A DNA stretch of 64,000 nt from DASRJG01 sp964647625 (GTDB lineage: Bacteria; Acidobacteriota; Polarisedimenticolia; Polarisedimenticolales; DASRJG01). The notes below the pieces were generated by a model. That model searched no databases. It saw nothing but the letters and a program-made list of their open reading frames with translations, and had not been told where the DNA came from. Of this stretch, positions 16,901 to 24,743 are shown one piece after another (position 1 is the stretch's first letter; each line of letters starts with the position of its first letter). The stretch covers positions 8,642 to 72,641 of the forward strand of contig CAZYHZ010000019.1 of assembly GCA_964647625.1 (NCBI GenBank), given 5' to 3'. Made by a program: the position numbers and the translations under genes.

Positions 16901-18560
16901 CGACGCCGACGGCGACGGCTACGGGAACCCGGCCGTCTCGGTGACGCTGTGCACCGGATCGCACCCGCCGGGATACGTGTCCAACAACAAGGATTGCGAC
17001 GACACTCAGGCGTCCGTCTATCCGTCGGCCCCCGAGATCAACGACGGCCTCGACAACCAATGCGCCGGGAACGCCGGATTCGGCATGACGGATGAGATCA
17101 CCGGAAACCTCGGCTTCCTCACCTCGTCCGACAAGACGAAGCTTTCCTGGGGCGCGCAGCCCGGTGCGACCGGATACACCCTGGCCCGGTCGCCGTTCCG
17201 CGATCTGCATGCCGGCTGCAAGCTCGGAAGCTCCGCGGTCCCGTCGCTGTCGGACGCGGAGGTCCCGGCGCAGGGGGGAGTGTTCTATTACCTCGTGCGG
17301 GCCGCTTCACCCTGGATGGGCTCGTGGGGCCAGCGGACTTCGGGGGCCGAGCGCGCGGTGTGCACGGGCTGCGGCGGGTCCGCCGATCAGTGCGACGACG
17401 CGAACGCGTGCACCGCCGGTGATACCTGCGTGGGCACGACCTGCGTTCCGGGACCACCGCCAAGCTGCGACGATTCGAACCCGTGCACCGACGACGCGTG
17501 CGTGACGAAGTTCGGCTGCATGCACGCCAGCAACGCCTCGCCCTGCAGCGACGGCAATCCGTGCACGTTCGGGGACACGTGCGCGGCGGGCGCCTGCGTC
17601 GCGGGCGCTCTCGTCCACTGCGATGACGGCAATCCCTGCACCGACGACGCGTGCGACGGTTTGGGGGGCTGCGTGTTCACCAACAACGCGGCGCCCTGCG
17701 ACGACAACAACGCGTGCACCGTGGGCGACGCGTGCGCCGGCGGCACCTGCCGGGCCGGCGCCGCGCTCGACTGCAACGACGGCAACCCGTGCAACCTGGA
17801 CGCCTGCGACACCGCGCTCGGCTGCACGCACACGGCGAATCCCGGCGCGTGCGACGACGGAAACCCGTGCACCACGGACTCGTGCGACCCGGTCAACGGC
17901 TGCTCTCACGTGAACAACACCGCCGCGTGCGACGATGGAAACCCGTGCACATCGAACGACGTCTGCTCGGGCGGCGTCTGTACTGGGACTTTGCCTCCGT
18001 TCGCCAACCATCTGGTGATCTCCCAGGTCCAGACGGGCGGGGACGGCGCGACCCCGATCGACGACGAGTTCATCGAGCTCTACAACCCGACGGCGGCTCC
18101 TTTGTCGTTGAGCGGACTCTCGATCCAGTACAAGGAAGCCAGCAGCGGCAACTTCCTGGCGCTGTCGTTGCCGGGCGTGACCATTCCGTCGCACCGCTGG
18201 TATCTCGTCGCCCGCTCCGCTTACAACGGCCCGGCCGCGGCCGACCTCATTCAGAACGTCTTCCACATGACGGCCACCGGCGGTCACGTGTTCCTGGTCA
18301 ACGGTGTGTCGCAGCTCAACGGCAGCTGCCCGAGCTCGGCGAGCATCATCGACAAGCTCGGCTGGGGCAACGCGAACTGTCCCGAGGGCACGGCGGTCAA
18401 CGCGCCGCTTTCGGAATCCTCGGCGCTGCGGAAGCCCGGCGGCGCGTGCGGAAACGGGACCGACACGAACGTGAACTCCGCGGATTTCACCTCTCAAGCG
18501 CCGTCGACCCCGCGCAACAGCGGAAGCGCGGCGCAGCCCTCGGCGTCCGACACGCCCTGA
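13920..18560 (+). CDS. Giant secreted kelch-repeat protein with MopE-like, Cys-rich and lamin-tail domains
   Basis: 1,546 residues. Signal peptide about 1-24. The N-terminal helical region (about 28-200: LSRAERIRYQAAIENVYQTH, ITAEQLQAEIDRMARDT, ALDDDPYVIAETLARQALAD) resembles the SurA/parvulin-type region fronting many large exported proteins in this group. About residues 300-980 hold 14 kelch-like blades, each with WTGxxMIVWGG...GGRYxPxxDxW. A Ca-binding/MopE-like motif follows (DADGDGYGNP, DCDDTQASVYPSAPEINDGL), then an Fn3-like domain, eight or so Cys-rich units of the type CDDGNPCTxDxC, and a C-terminal lamin-tail domain (DDEFIELYNPTAAPLSLSGL). Fourteen blades would make two seven-bladed propellers. 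Probably cell-surface or secreted; ligand unknown. No enzyme motif seen. Confidence 0.88.
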   Translation: MRATGRIESIALVVALLAAEGARAAAPRNLSRAERIRYQAAIENVYQTHRIWPSGNRSPRPVLDSPGDRAWIEAKVDDTLAKSAALESLWHHPITAEQLQAEIDRMARDTRDGNVLRELFDALDDDPYVIAETLARQALADRLIRDWYARDPRFHGALRTKLDAALDRCRSASCLAGLGGQRQETTWHHGPADPSARVMPLDDDAWQKTLSKLARSFDAPAARLPLETLSPLEETDDAFVVRSVRRQSAGELTTVSFVWPKRTFDAWWATARGAMESEIPAIRAAYTLPVPSTAACTNDSWTATRLDAPAGTRAHTAVWTGAEMIVWGGFDGVADTNTGGRYNPATDTWTALPASGAPLPRQHHSAVWTGTKMIVWGGRTSAGTPFGDGAALDPASGIWTPTSVTDAASPRSDHEAAWTGTQMIVWGGVGAIGVLGTGGRYDPSTNAWAAMSIGGAPSARSGHTMTWTGSRLVVWGGSDSSGYLDTGARYNPSNDTWIAMPATGPVPSARADHSAVWTGSEVIFWGGASSAGNENTGARFDPVSNTWTSATSISGATPSGRRLHTAVWTGTEMIVWGGVGNTGYLDTGARYDPVSDSWTATAPGPSGRAEQVAVWSGSEMLVWGGLGFSGQVNTGGRYAPSTDSWVPISTGPGVPSERYAHTAVWTGTEMIVWGGYNGTYLATGGRYVAATDSWVPTPLDPGAPTGRYNHTAVWTGSTMIVWGGYNDGYLNTGSRYDPAADQWAPTSMDVNLPPGCQGHSAVWTGTDMIVWGGFNGLYLNSGGRYRPSADAWAPTSTDTGVPMGRLGHVAAWTGARMIVWGGMSNGAYLSDGAQYDPLADTWTATSRGANLPVGRYQSSAVWTGSVMLVWGGLNDGTYLNSGGRYDPVADSWTPTSLGTDCPLARSGHTAIWTGLDMIVWGGSNGSALNSGARYSPPTDSWVAISSGANVPSPRQLHTAIWSGAEMIVWGGSGSGPGNSGGRYCVCAGTGTYYRDADGDGYGNPAVSVTLCTGSHPPGYVSNNKDCDDTQASVYPSAPEINDGLDNQCAGNAGFGMTDEITGNLGFLTSSDKTKLSWGAQPGATGYTLARSPFRDLHAGCKLGSSAVPSLSDAEVPAQGGVFYYLVRAASPWMGSWGQRTSGAERAVCTGCGGSADQCDDANACTAGDTCVGTTCVPGPPPSCDDSNPCTDDACVTKFGCMHASNASPCSDGNPCTFGDTCAAGACVAGALVHCDDGNPCTDDACDGLGGCVFTNNAAPCDDNNACTVGDACAGGTCRAGAALDCNDGNPCNLDACDTALGCTHTANPGACDDGNPCTTDSCDPVNGCSHVNNTAACDDGNPCTSNDVCSGGVCTGTLPPFANHLVISQVQTGGDGATPIDDEFIELYNPTAAPLSLSGLSIQYKEASSGNFLALSLPGVTIPSHRWYLVARSAYNGPAAADLIQNVFHMTATGGHVFLVNGVSQLNGSCPSSASIIDKLGWGNANCPEGTAVNAPLSESSALRKPGGACGNGTDTNVNSADFTSQAPSTPRNSGSAAQPSASDTP

Positions 18561-18584
18561 GGGTTTTCCCGCACTGCGTCCTTC

Positions 18585-18613
18585 TTGACTCGGCGGGACC
18601 GTCCTTCTACGCT
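18585..18613 (+). promoter_or_regulatory. Candidate promoter for MASE1 kinase operon
   Basis: TTGACT (18585-18590), 17-bp spacer, TACGCT (18608-18613), about 38 bp upstream of the ATG at 18652 and after the stop of the kelch gene. Confidence 0.4.
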
Positions 18614-18651
18614 CCGAATCGTTGCAGGCACGCTCCGTCGAGGATCCCGAG

Positions 18652-20814
18652 ATGTCGTCGTCAGCCAAGGCCGACCCCGGTCCATGGACCCGGACCGCCG
18701 GGGCGCGCGCAATCGTTCTCGCCGCGCTGTTCATGGTGTACTTCGCCGCCGGCCGGGCGGGCCTCGCGCTGGCCTACATCCACAGGAGCGCATCCGCGGT
18801 CTGGCCGCCGACCGGTCTCGCGCTGGCCGCGTTTCTTTTCCTGGGGCGCGGCGTGTGGCCGGCAATCGCCGCCGGCGCGTTCTTCGTCAATCTCACGACC
18901 GGGGGGACGATCTGGGCGTCGGCGATGATCGCCGCCGGCAACACGGCGGAGGGCTGGGTGGGCGCGGCGCTCGTCGATCGGTTCGCCGAAGGGCGCAACG
19001 CCTTTGCGCGCCTCCGGAACGTGTTGCGCTATGCGCTCCTCGCCGGGATCGCGGCCACCGCGGTCAGCGCGTCGATCGGAACGTTGGCCCTGCGCTTTAG
19101 CGGCCAGGCGGCGTGGGCCGACCTCGGTCCGATCTGGCTCACCTGGTGGCTGGGCGATGCGACGGGCGCACTCGTGCTGGCGCCCGCGATCGTGCTCGTG
19201 CTCGTCGAGCGGGCTCACCCGCTTCCGGCGCGCAAGCTGGGCGAGCTGCTCCTCCTGCTGTCGGGGCTCGTGATCACCGGGACCGTCGTGTTCCACGGGC
19301 TGGTCCCGTCGCCGCTCCTTTATCTATGCGTCCCCTTCCCGTTGTGGGCGGCGTTCCGGTTCGGGCGCCGCGAAGCCGCGCTGTCGGCGCTCGTGCTCTC
19401 GGGTCTCGCGATCTCGGGAACGGTCCGCGGGTACGGGCCCTTCGTCGAGCCGACGGTCAACGAGTCGCTCCTGCTCCTGCAGCTTTTCATGAGCGGCCTG
19501 TCCGTGATGATCCTCGCGATCGCCGCCGTCGTGGCCGGTGCGCAGCGCACCGAGAGCGCGCTGCGCGTCGCGCGCGACGAGCTGGAGGCGACCGTGGCCT
19601 CGCGCACGCGGTCGCTGTCCGAGACGGTGCAGGCGCTCGAGCACGAGGTGGCGCAGCGAAGCCGCGCCGAGCACGAGCTGCGCGACTCCGAGCTGCGGCT
19701 GCGCGGGCTGCTCGATGCCGTGCCCGACGCGATCGTCGTCGTCGATGCCGGAGGGACGATGATCGAGGCGAGCGCGCAGGCCGAGATCCTGTTCGGCTAT
19801 CCGCGCCCGGAGCTCCTCGGCCGTCCGGTCGAGCTGATCGTTCCCGTGGCGGCGCGCGCGCGCCACGGCCAGCATCGCCACGATTTCGCGGGCGACCCGA
19901 AAACGCGGGCCATGGGGGCCGGCCTCGACCTTTACGCCGTCCGCCGGGACGGGATCGAGTTTCCCGTCGAGATCAGCCTGAGCCCGGTGCGGACCGATGA
20001 AGGGCTCCTGGTGATGGCCGCCGTTCGCGACGTCACCGAGCGCAAGCAGGTCGAGCGCCGGATCCGGAGGCTCAACGCCGACCTCGAGCGCCGCGTGCGG
20101 GAGCGCACCGCGGAGCTGACGCGATCGAACGAAGCCTTGAAGCAGTTCGCCTACGCCGCGAGCCACGACCTCAAGGAGCCGGTCCGCACGATGGGCAATT
20201 ACGCGGAGATCGTCGCGCGGCGCTATCGCGGAAAGATCGACGCCGACGCCGACGAATTCCTGGGATTCATCGTCGATGGCGCGGAGTGGATGCACCAGCT
20301 CCTCCAGGGGCTGCTCGAGTACGCCCGCGTGGAGATGCGACCGCCGATGACCGTGCCGACCCCGATGAACCACGCGCTCGACCAGGCGCTCGGCAACCTC
20401 GGCGCCGCGGTTTCCGAGACGAGCGCCCGCATCACCTGCGAGCCGCTGCCGTCGGTGGTCGCCGACGATCTCCAGATGGTTCAGCTGTTCCAGAACCTGG
20501 TCGGCAACGCGATCAAGTTCCGGCGCCCGGGCGTGCCGCCGGAGGTCCACGTCGATGCGACCGCGGGCGACGGCGTGTGGGTGTTCGGCGTGCACGACAA
20601 CGGCATCGGCATCGACACGCGCCACACGGAGCGGATCTTCGCGATCTTCCAGCGCCTCCACCTGCGCCACGAGTATCCGGGCGCGGGCGTGGGCCTGGCG
20701 ATCTGCCGGAAGATCGTCGACCTGCACGGCGGGCGCATCTGGGTCGAGCCGCGGACCGAAGGCGGGACCACGCTTCGTTTCACGCTGCCGCGGCCTGCGG
20801 CGGAGCCGTCATGA
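18652..20814 (+). CDS. MASE1-PAS sensor histidine kinase (phytochrome-kinase-like transmitter)
   Basis: 720 residues. Residues about 15-310 are a MASE1 membrane sensor of 8-10 hydrophobic helices (YFAAGRAGLALAYIH, SAVWPPTGLALAAFLFLG, WLTWWLGDATGALVLAPAIV). A coiled coil, a PAS domain (LLDAVPDAIVVVDAGGTMIE, VRDVTERKQ) and a second coiled coil follow. The HisKA carries H505 in AASHDLKEPVR, the variant typical of bacteriophytochrome-type kinases that signal to Rcp1-like receivers. HATPase motifs: NLVGNAIKF, DNGIGID, GVGLAICRKIVDLHGG. The ATG at 18652 was preferred over a TTG ten codons upstream. Its TGA overlaps the ATG of an Rcp1-like receiver (ATGA, 20811-20814), the expected cognate partner. 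Confidence 0.9.
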   Translation: MSSSAKADPGPWTRTAGARAIVLAALFMVYFAAGRAGLALAYIHRSASAVWPPTGLALAAFLFLGRGVWPAIAAGAFFVNLTTGGTIWASAMIAAGNTAEGWVGAALVDRFAEGRNAFARLRNVLRYALLAGIAATAVSASIGTLALRFSGQAAWADLGPIWLTWWLGDATGALVLAPAIVLVLVERAHPLPARKLGELLLLLSGLVITGTVVFHGLVPSPLLYLCVPFPLWAAFRFGRREAALSALVLSGLAISGTVRGYGPFVEPTVNESLLLLQLFMSGLSVMILAIAAVVAGAQRTESALRVARDELEATVASRTRSLSETVQALEHEVAQRSRAEHELRDSELRLRGLLDAVPDAIVVVDAGGTMIEASAQAEILFGYPRPELLGRPVELIVPVAARARHGQHRHDFAGDPKTRAMGAGLDLYAVRRDGIEFPVEISLSPVRTDEGLLVMAAVRDVTERKQVERRIRRLNADLERRVRERTAELTRSNEALKQFAYAASHDLKEPVRTMGNYAEIVARRYRGKIDADADEFLGFIVDGAEWMHQLLQGLLEYARVEMRPPMTVPTPMNHALDQALGNLGAAVSETSARITCEPLPSVVADDLQMVQLFQNLVGNAIKFRRPGVPPEVHVDATAGDGVWVFGVHDNGIGIDTRHTERIFAIFQRLHLRHEYPGAGVGLAICRKIVDLHGGRIWVEPRTEGGTTLRFTLPRPAAEPS

Positions 20815-21263
20815 CCCGCCCCCGCGCCGCTCACCCGCCCGCCGAGGTGCTCCTCGTGGAGGACTCGCACCCGGACGCGCGTCTGATCGAGGAGATTCTC
20901 GCCGCCGGGCGCGTCCCGAAGAACGTGCACGTCGTCCGCAACGGGACGGACGCGCTCGCGTTCTTGCGGCGTGCCGGTGCCTACCTCGAAGCGCCCCGGC
21001 CGAGCCTCGTCGTCCTCGATCTCAACCTGCCCGGGATCGACGGCCGCGACGTGTTGCGCGAGATCAAGAACGACGCGTCCCTGCGGCGCATCCCGGTCGT
21101 CGTGTTCACGGCCTCCAGCGCCCCGGGCGACGTCCATCAGGCCTACGACCTTCACGCGAACGCGTACATCGTGAAGCCGGTCGGACTCGACGCGTTCGCA
21201 GACGTGATCCGTCAGGTCGAGGAATTCTGGCTGACCGTCGCTCACCGGCCGGGAGTCGCATGA
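20811..21263 (+). CDS. Rcp1-like single-domain response regulator
   Basis: 150 residues, receiver only. Acidic pocket VLLVEDSHPDARL, phospho-Asp in LVVLDLNLPGIDG, Thr/Ser in VVVFTASSAPGD, Lys in YIVKPVGLDAF, and the extended C-terminal helix (EEFWLTVA) typical of regulators paired with phytochrome-type kinases. The start overlaps the kinase stop (ATGA); the stop overlaps the next start (ATGA, 21260-21263). As there is no output domain, it probably relays phosphate or binds another protein. Confidence 0.92.
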   Translation: MTRPRAAHPPAEVLLVEDSHPDARLIEEILAAGRVPKNVHVVRNGTDALAFLRRAGAYLEAPRPSLVVLDLNLPGIDGRDVLREIKNDASLRRIPVVVFTASSAPGDVHQAYDLHANAYIVKPVGLDAFADVIRQVEEFWLTVAHRPGVA

Positions 21264-21949
21264 AGACGCCCGAGCCGGGGGAACGCGCCATGGGCATCTC
21301 CGCATACGCCCGGCGGACGCTGTCCGTCCTGCTCGTCGAGGACAATGCGGCCGACGCCCGGTTCGTGCGGCTGGCAATGGCCCTGGTCTCGGGCGTGTCG
21401 ATCGACCTCACCGAGACCGCGCGCCTCGACGACGCGCTCGCCGCCCTCGAGTCGAGGCCGTTCGACGTCGTGCTCCTCGACCTGGGGCTTCCCGACAGCG
21501 TCGGCCTGTCCACGTTCAGCGTGCTGCACGCCCGATTCCGCCTGGCCCCGGTCGTCGTGCTCAGCGCCCTGGCGGACGACGCCACGATGTTCGACGCCGT
21601 GCGGCTCGGCGCGCAGGACTACCTGATCAAGGGCGAGTTCGACGCAGCGCTTCTCGTGCGCGTGATGCGCCACGCGATCGAGCGGCAGCGCCTCGTCATC
21701 CAGCTCGAGCGCTCGCTCGCCTACGTGCGGAGCCTCCACGAGAGGATCGAGCAGGCGGCCCTGTCGGAGGAAGGCTCGGCCGGGTTCGCCATGTGCGCGT
21801 GGTGCAAGCGGCTCCGCGACACGTCGGGCCGGTGGGAGCCGATCGAGGACTTCCTCGCCAGCCGCGAGGACTCGCCGCTCAAGCACGAAACCTGTCCCGA
21901 CTGCATCGCGAAGATCCGGAGCGAGACGCCCGACGAGCCGCTCGGCTGA
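21260..21949 (+). CDS. Response regulator with Cys-rich C-terminal motif
   Basis: 229 residues. Receiver at about 20-140: LLVEDNAADARF, phospho-Asp in DVVLLDLGLPDS, Ser in VVVLSALADD, Lys in DYLIKGEF. A coiled-coil linker follows (RQRLVIQLERSLAYVRSLHE). The C-terminal module begins MCAWCKRLRD, continues RWEPIEDFL and ends LKHETCPDC: two Cys pairs and one His, which could bind a metal. The same module (CxxCkkir...W..i..yi...H..CpxC) is found at the end of many signalling proteins, but its biochemical role is not settled to my knowledge. Its stop abuts the convergent DUF4956 stop without a gap. Confidence 0.85.
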   Translation: MKTPEPGERAMGISAYARRTLSVLLVEDNAADARFVRLAMALVSGVSIDLTETARLDDALAALESRPFDVVLLDLGLPDSVGLSTFSVLHARFRLAPVVVLSALADDATMFDAVRLGAQDYLIKGEFDAALLVRVMRHAIERQRLVIQLERSLAYVRSLHERIEQAALSEEGSAGFAMCAWCKRLRDTSGRWEPIEDFLASREDSPLKHETCPDCIAKIRSETPDEPLG

Positions 21950-22738
21950 CTACCGGGCCTTCGACGTCTCGACCCAGTCGACGGCGCCCTTGTTGTCCGG
22001 AACCAGCGCGGTCAGGGCTTCCGTCGCCTCGACGGTGCTGAAGTCCTGGGGCGCGCGCACGAGGTAGGTGGCTTCCTCCGCGGCGCTTCCACGAAGCTCG
22101 AAGTCCGACGTGAGCCGCGCGAGCACCGCTTCGATCTCCGAGCGCAGCTCGGCCGTGCCGGCGCCGAGCTTCACCTTCAGCTCGAACACGCGCACCTCCG
22201 GCTCGTAGCTTTCGATCACCCAGAGCGTCCCGATGAGGAAGAGCGTGGAAAAGAATGCGAGCAGGAACAGGCCCACGCCGCACCCCAAACCGACGGCGAG
22301 CGCCGAGAGCATCACGACGGCGTCCTTCGGATCGTCGATCTTCGACCGGTAGCGGACCAGGCTCGCGACGCCGACGATCCCGAACGCGCGGGCGAGGGAG
22401 GCCCCGACGATCAGCATGATGAGCGCACCGACGACCGCGAGCACGATCTGGGTTTGCACCACGACCGATTTGCGAACGGTGGGATGCCGGCGCGGCCGCA
22501 GGGCGAGGAGCGCTCCGAGCAGTGCGGCGACGGGGAGCCTCACGGCCGCCGACGAGACCTCGCCGAGGAGGCTTTCGGCCTGGGTCTTCGCTTCGCGCAG
22601 CTCCTGCGGAGGGCCTTCGGGCGCCGCAACCGGCCGTCCTCCGGACAGCTCGGCGTAGATGCCGGCCGCGAAGGCCAGCGCGAGCACCGCGATCACGGAG
22701 TACCGCCGCGCGTTCCATCCGGACCGGCGCCGGCTCAC
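21950..22738 (-). CDS. DUF4956 family membrane protein
   Basis: 262 residues. Start: GTG at 22738 overlapping the TGA of the upstream gene (GTGA). Membrane segments near residues 15-32, 65-83, 100-125 and 155-185 (MLSALAVGLGCGVGLFLLAF). The signature region LARAFGIVGVASLVRYRSKI with DDPKDAVVM identifies DUF4956. A soluble C-terminal domain follows (VFELKVKLGAGTAELRSEIE), ending in a short Lys/Arg tail. DUF4956 genes commonly neighbour VTC polyphosphate-polymerase and CotH-kinase genes in other bacteria. Here the coupled neighbour is an exported protein with kinase-fold-like motifs. Function unknown. Confidence 0.82.
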   Translation of the reverse strand: MSRRRSGWNARRYSVIAVLALAFAAGIYAELSGGRPVAAPEGPPQELREAKTQAESLLGEVSSAAVRLPVAALLGALLALRPRRHPTVRKSVVVQTQIVLAVVGALIMLIVGASLARAFGIVGVASLVRYRSKIDDPKDAVVMLSALAVGLGCGVGLFLLAFFSTLFLIGTLWVIESYEPEVRVFELKVKLGAGTAELRSEIEAVLARLTSDFELRGSAAEEATYLVRAPQDFSTVEATEALTALVPDNKGAVDWVETSKAR

Positions 22739-23679
22739 GACGCCCCCGCTGCGGTTCCGAGCGCCGTGCCTTGCCGGATCTTGTCCTCGATCTTCTTGAT
22801 GTAGCGGGCCGCCGTGTCGTCCGGGTACCCCGCGCCCCGGAAGGCGTCGGCCCATTGGCGGTCCGTGATGCGCGCGAGGAGGCCGCAGGCCCAGGCGACG
22901 TCCTCCGGTCCGATGCCGGAGTAGAGCTCTTTCCGGCGCCCGTGGTAGTCGAACTCGACGCGGCCGTCGTGCACCCGGCGGATGAACCCCTGGCTCTCGA
23001 AGTCGTCGATGTTGCTCCTCGTCCCGATCGGATAGCGGGACTTCCCGAGCGAGCCCCCGACGTCTTGCATGACATACCAGATCCGCTTGCCGCCGGCGTC
23101 CACCTTCACCTCGTAGATCCGGTTGTTCTGCGGATCGCCGAGATCCCAGTTGTTGAGGACGAGGTTGGCGACGAGCAGCCCTTTCAGCTCGCGCGTTCCG
23201 ACGAACGGGTTCCGGTCGAACGCCCAGTCGCCGGCCGTCTTGTGATCGGAGTTCAACCGGAAGCGCGCCTGCGGCGTCGCCGCATGGTGCGCGTCATCGA
23301 CGTGCCAGTCATCGACGAAATAGAGCAGCGGCTGGTGATAGCCGATCGCCCACAACACGCGCGACACGACGATCTCGCTGTGGACTTCGTCGCCGATCTT
23401 GGCCCGCCACTTGCGGCCGTCGGGACCCACGAGGTGATAGCTGTCGCTGTGCCCCGTCTTGTCGATCTTCTCGAGCGTATACGTCGCGCCGGCCCGCGGC
23501 GCGTTGTCGCGTCCGCCGGGACCGTAGAACAGGTCCTTGGCGGCGACGTCCCCGGGATCGACCCACAGCGCGTCGATCCCGACGGTGTCCTGCCCGGCAT
23601 TTTTCTTCGCGGCCCCAGCCGACGCCGGAACCATCGACATCAGTGCGCAGGCTACGGCTGCCCGGGTGATCTCGCGCAC
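22735..23679 (-). CDS. Exported protein with kinase-fold-like motifs
   Basis: 314 residues. Signal peptide MREITRAAVACALMSMVPASAGA. I do not recognise the family with certainty. Motif layout recalls atypical kinases of the HipA/PI4K/CotH/Fam20 type: a possible ATP-binding Lys (GRKWRAKIGDE, K94) and Glu (HSEIVVSR, E102), a possible catalytic loop LNNWDLGDPQNNRIYEVK (N/D about 176-186), and an Asp-Val-Gly metal motif (YVMQDVGGSLG, D206). The GTG at 23679 has GGAGG 4 bp upstream. The stop overlaps the DUF4956 start, so the two are translated together. The role is inference; a non-catalytic pseudokinase or a different fold remains possible. Confidence 0.6.
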   Translation of the reverse strand: MREITRAAVACALMSMVPASAGAAKKNAGQDTVGIDALWVDPGDVAAKDLFYGPGGRDNAPRAGATYTLEKIDKTGHSDSYHLVGPDGRKWRAKIGDEVHSEIVVSRVLWAIGYHQPLLYFVDDWHVDDAHHAATPQARFRLNSDHKTAGDWAFDRNPFVGTRELKGLLVANLVLNNWDLGDPQNNRIYEVKVDAGGKRIWYVMQDVGGSLGKSRYPIGTRSNIDDFESQGFIRRVHDGRVEFDYHGRRKELYSGIGPEDVAWACGLLARITDRQWADAFRGAGYPDDTAARYIKKIEDKIRQGTALGTAAGAS

Positions 23680-23735
23680 GCGACCTCCGAACCCCGCCGG
23701 AATCCCACTTTAATGCGAAGCTCGATCGGCGCAAC

Positions 23736-24707
23736 TTAGACGTGTCGGAGATGCAGCGCCCCGGATGGATCGACGCGGCGCGTCGCGATCTCGTTCCGAT
23801 CCGTGCCGATGACCGTCTCGAACAGGTCCCGCGCGAAGATCCGGTTGCCGAAGTACCACGAGTGGCTCTTCAGCTCGGGAATGCCGTTGGGGGAATCTCC
23901 CGAGGCCTCGGAGCCCGCGCGGATCAGCTCTTCGTAGTAGTCCGTGCAATCCACCTCGACCGCGGAGCCCGGCGCATCGGCGGGCAGCCCGACGCGCCCC
24001 ACCCGGGGAGCGAGCCCCACGCGCTTGACGTTCGACAGATCGAGCGCCGCATCGTGACGGCTCGAGTAGTTGGTCAGCCGGACGCAGTGGCGGTACAGCG
24101 ACGCGGAGCCCGAGGCTCCGGCCGCCATCGAAGCCGCGGACACGTCGCCGGCGGCGAACGCCACCTGGCTGACGTTCCAAGCGAGATTGGGGAGCGCGGT
24201 GTCGTCGGCGTCGTCGAACGCTTCGCGGATCACGTAAGCGCCCGTCGAGTGCCCCAGCACGTGAACGTTGATCGTGCACCCCTCCGACTGCTCGCCGGAG
24301 AGGTACGCGATCCCGTCCGAGACGAGGGCCAGCGCCGTCCGTTTCGCGCGGTGCCGGTCGGGCAGATACGCCAGCGCCTTGTCGTCGCTCGGCCAATCGA
24401 AGGACACGACGACGCCCTTGAATCCCAGATCGAGCAGGTCGTCGCGGAGCCGGCGGTGGCGCGTCATGACCTCCGCGGCGTCCGTGTTGTACCCGTGGAC
24501 GACGAACAGCACGTCGCCCCGCGGCTCCCTTCGGGCGTTGGTCCATGCGGCATCCGCCCGCACGCGCTTGTACCAGGCCGACGCGGCCATCGCCTGCGAC
24601 GGCGCGGGGCTCTTTCCGGGAGGGACGATCAGGAAGCGCGTCGGGCCGACGCGCGCCACGAACCGGGTTCCGGCGACCTCACGCGCCGACATGACGTAGT
24701 CCCGCAT
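23736..24707 (-). CDS. Alpha/beta hydrolase of the DUF900 family
   Basis: 323 residues. FVVHGYNTDAAE (oxyanion-hole strand), HVLGHSTGAYV (nucleophile elbow GxSxG, Ser as nucleophile), an acidic residue in FAAGDVSAAS, and a His near the C-terminus (SHSWYFGN). This matches DUF900, serine hydrolases/esterases of unknown substrate. No signal peptide, so it is cytoplasmic. GGAGGGCGCC precedes the ATG at 24707. It lies 36 bp downstream of the sigma-54 regulator and 56 bp upstream of the exported kinase-like gene, all on the minus strand; read-through from the two-component genes is possible. Confidence 0.8.
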   Translation of the reverse strand: MRDYVMSAREVAGTRFVARVGPTRFLIVPPGKSPAPSQAMAASAWYKRVRADAAWTNARREPRGDVLFVVHGYNTDAAEVMTRHRRLRDDLLDLGFKGVVVSFDWPSDDKALAYLPDRHRAKRTALALVSDGIAYLSGEQSEGCTINVHVLGHSTGAYVIREAFDDADDTALPNLAWNVSQVAFAAGDVSAASMAAGASGSASLYRHCVRLTNYSSRHDAALDLSNVKRVGLAPRVGRVGLPADAPGSAVEVDCTDYYEELIRAGSEASGDSPNGIPELKSHSWYFGNRIFARDLFETVIGTDRNEIATRRVDPSGALHLRHV

Positions 24708-24743
24708 GGCGCCCTCCGGCGGAATCGTACTCGAACCGGACCG

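Noticed and set aside
15357..17210. 617-codon minus-strand frame opposite the kelch repeats
   Set aside because: Its regular repeats only mirror the kelch repeat codons on the other strand.
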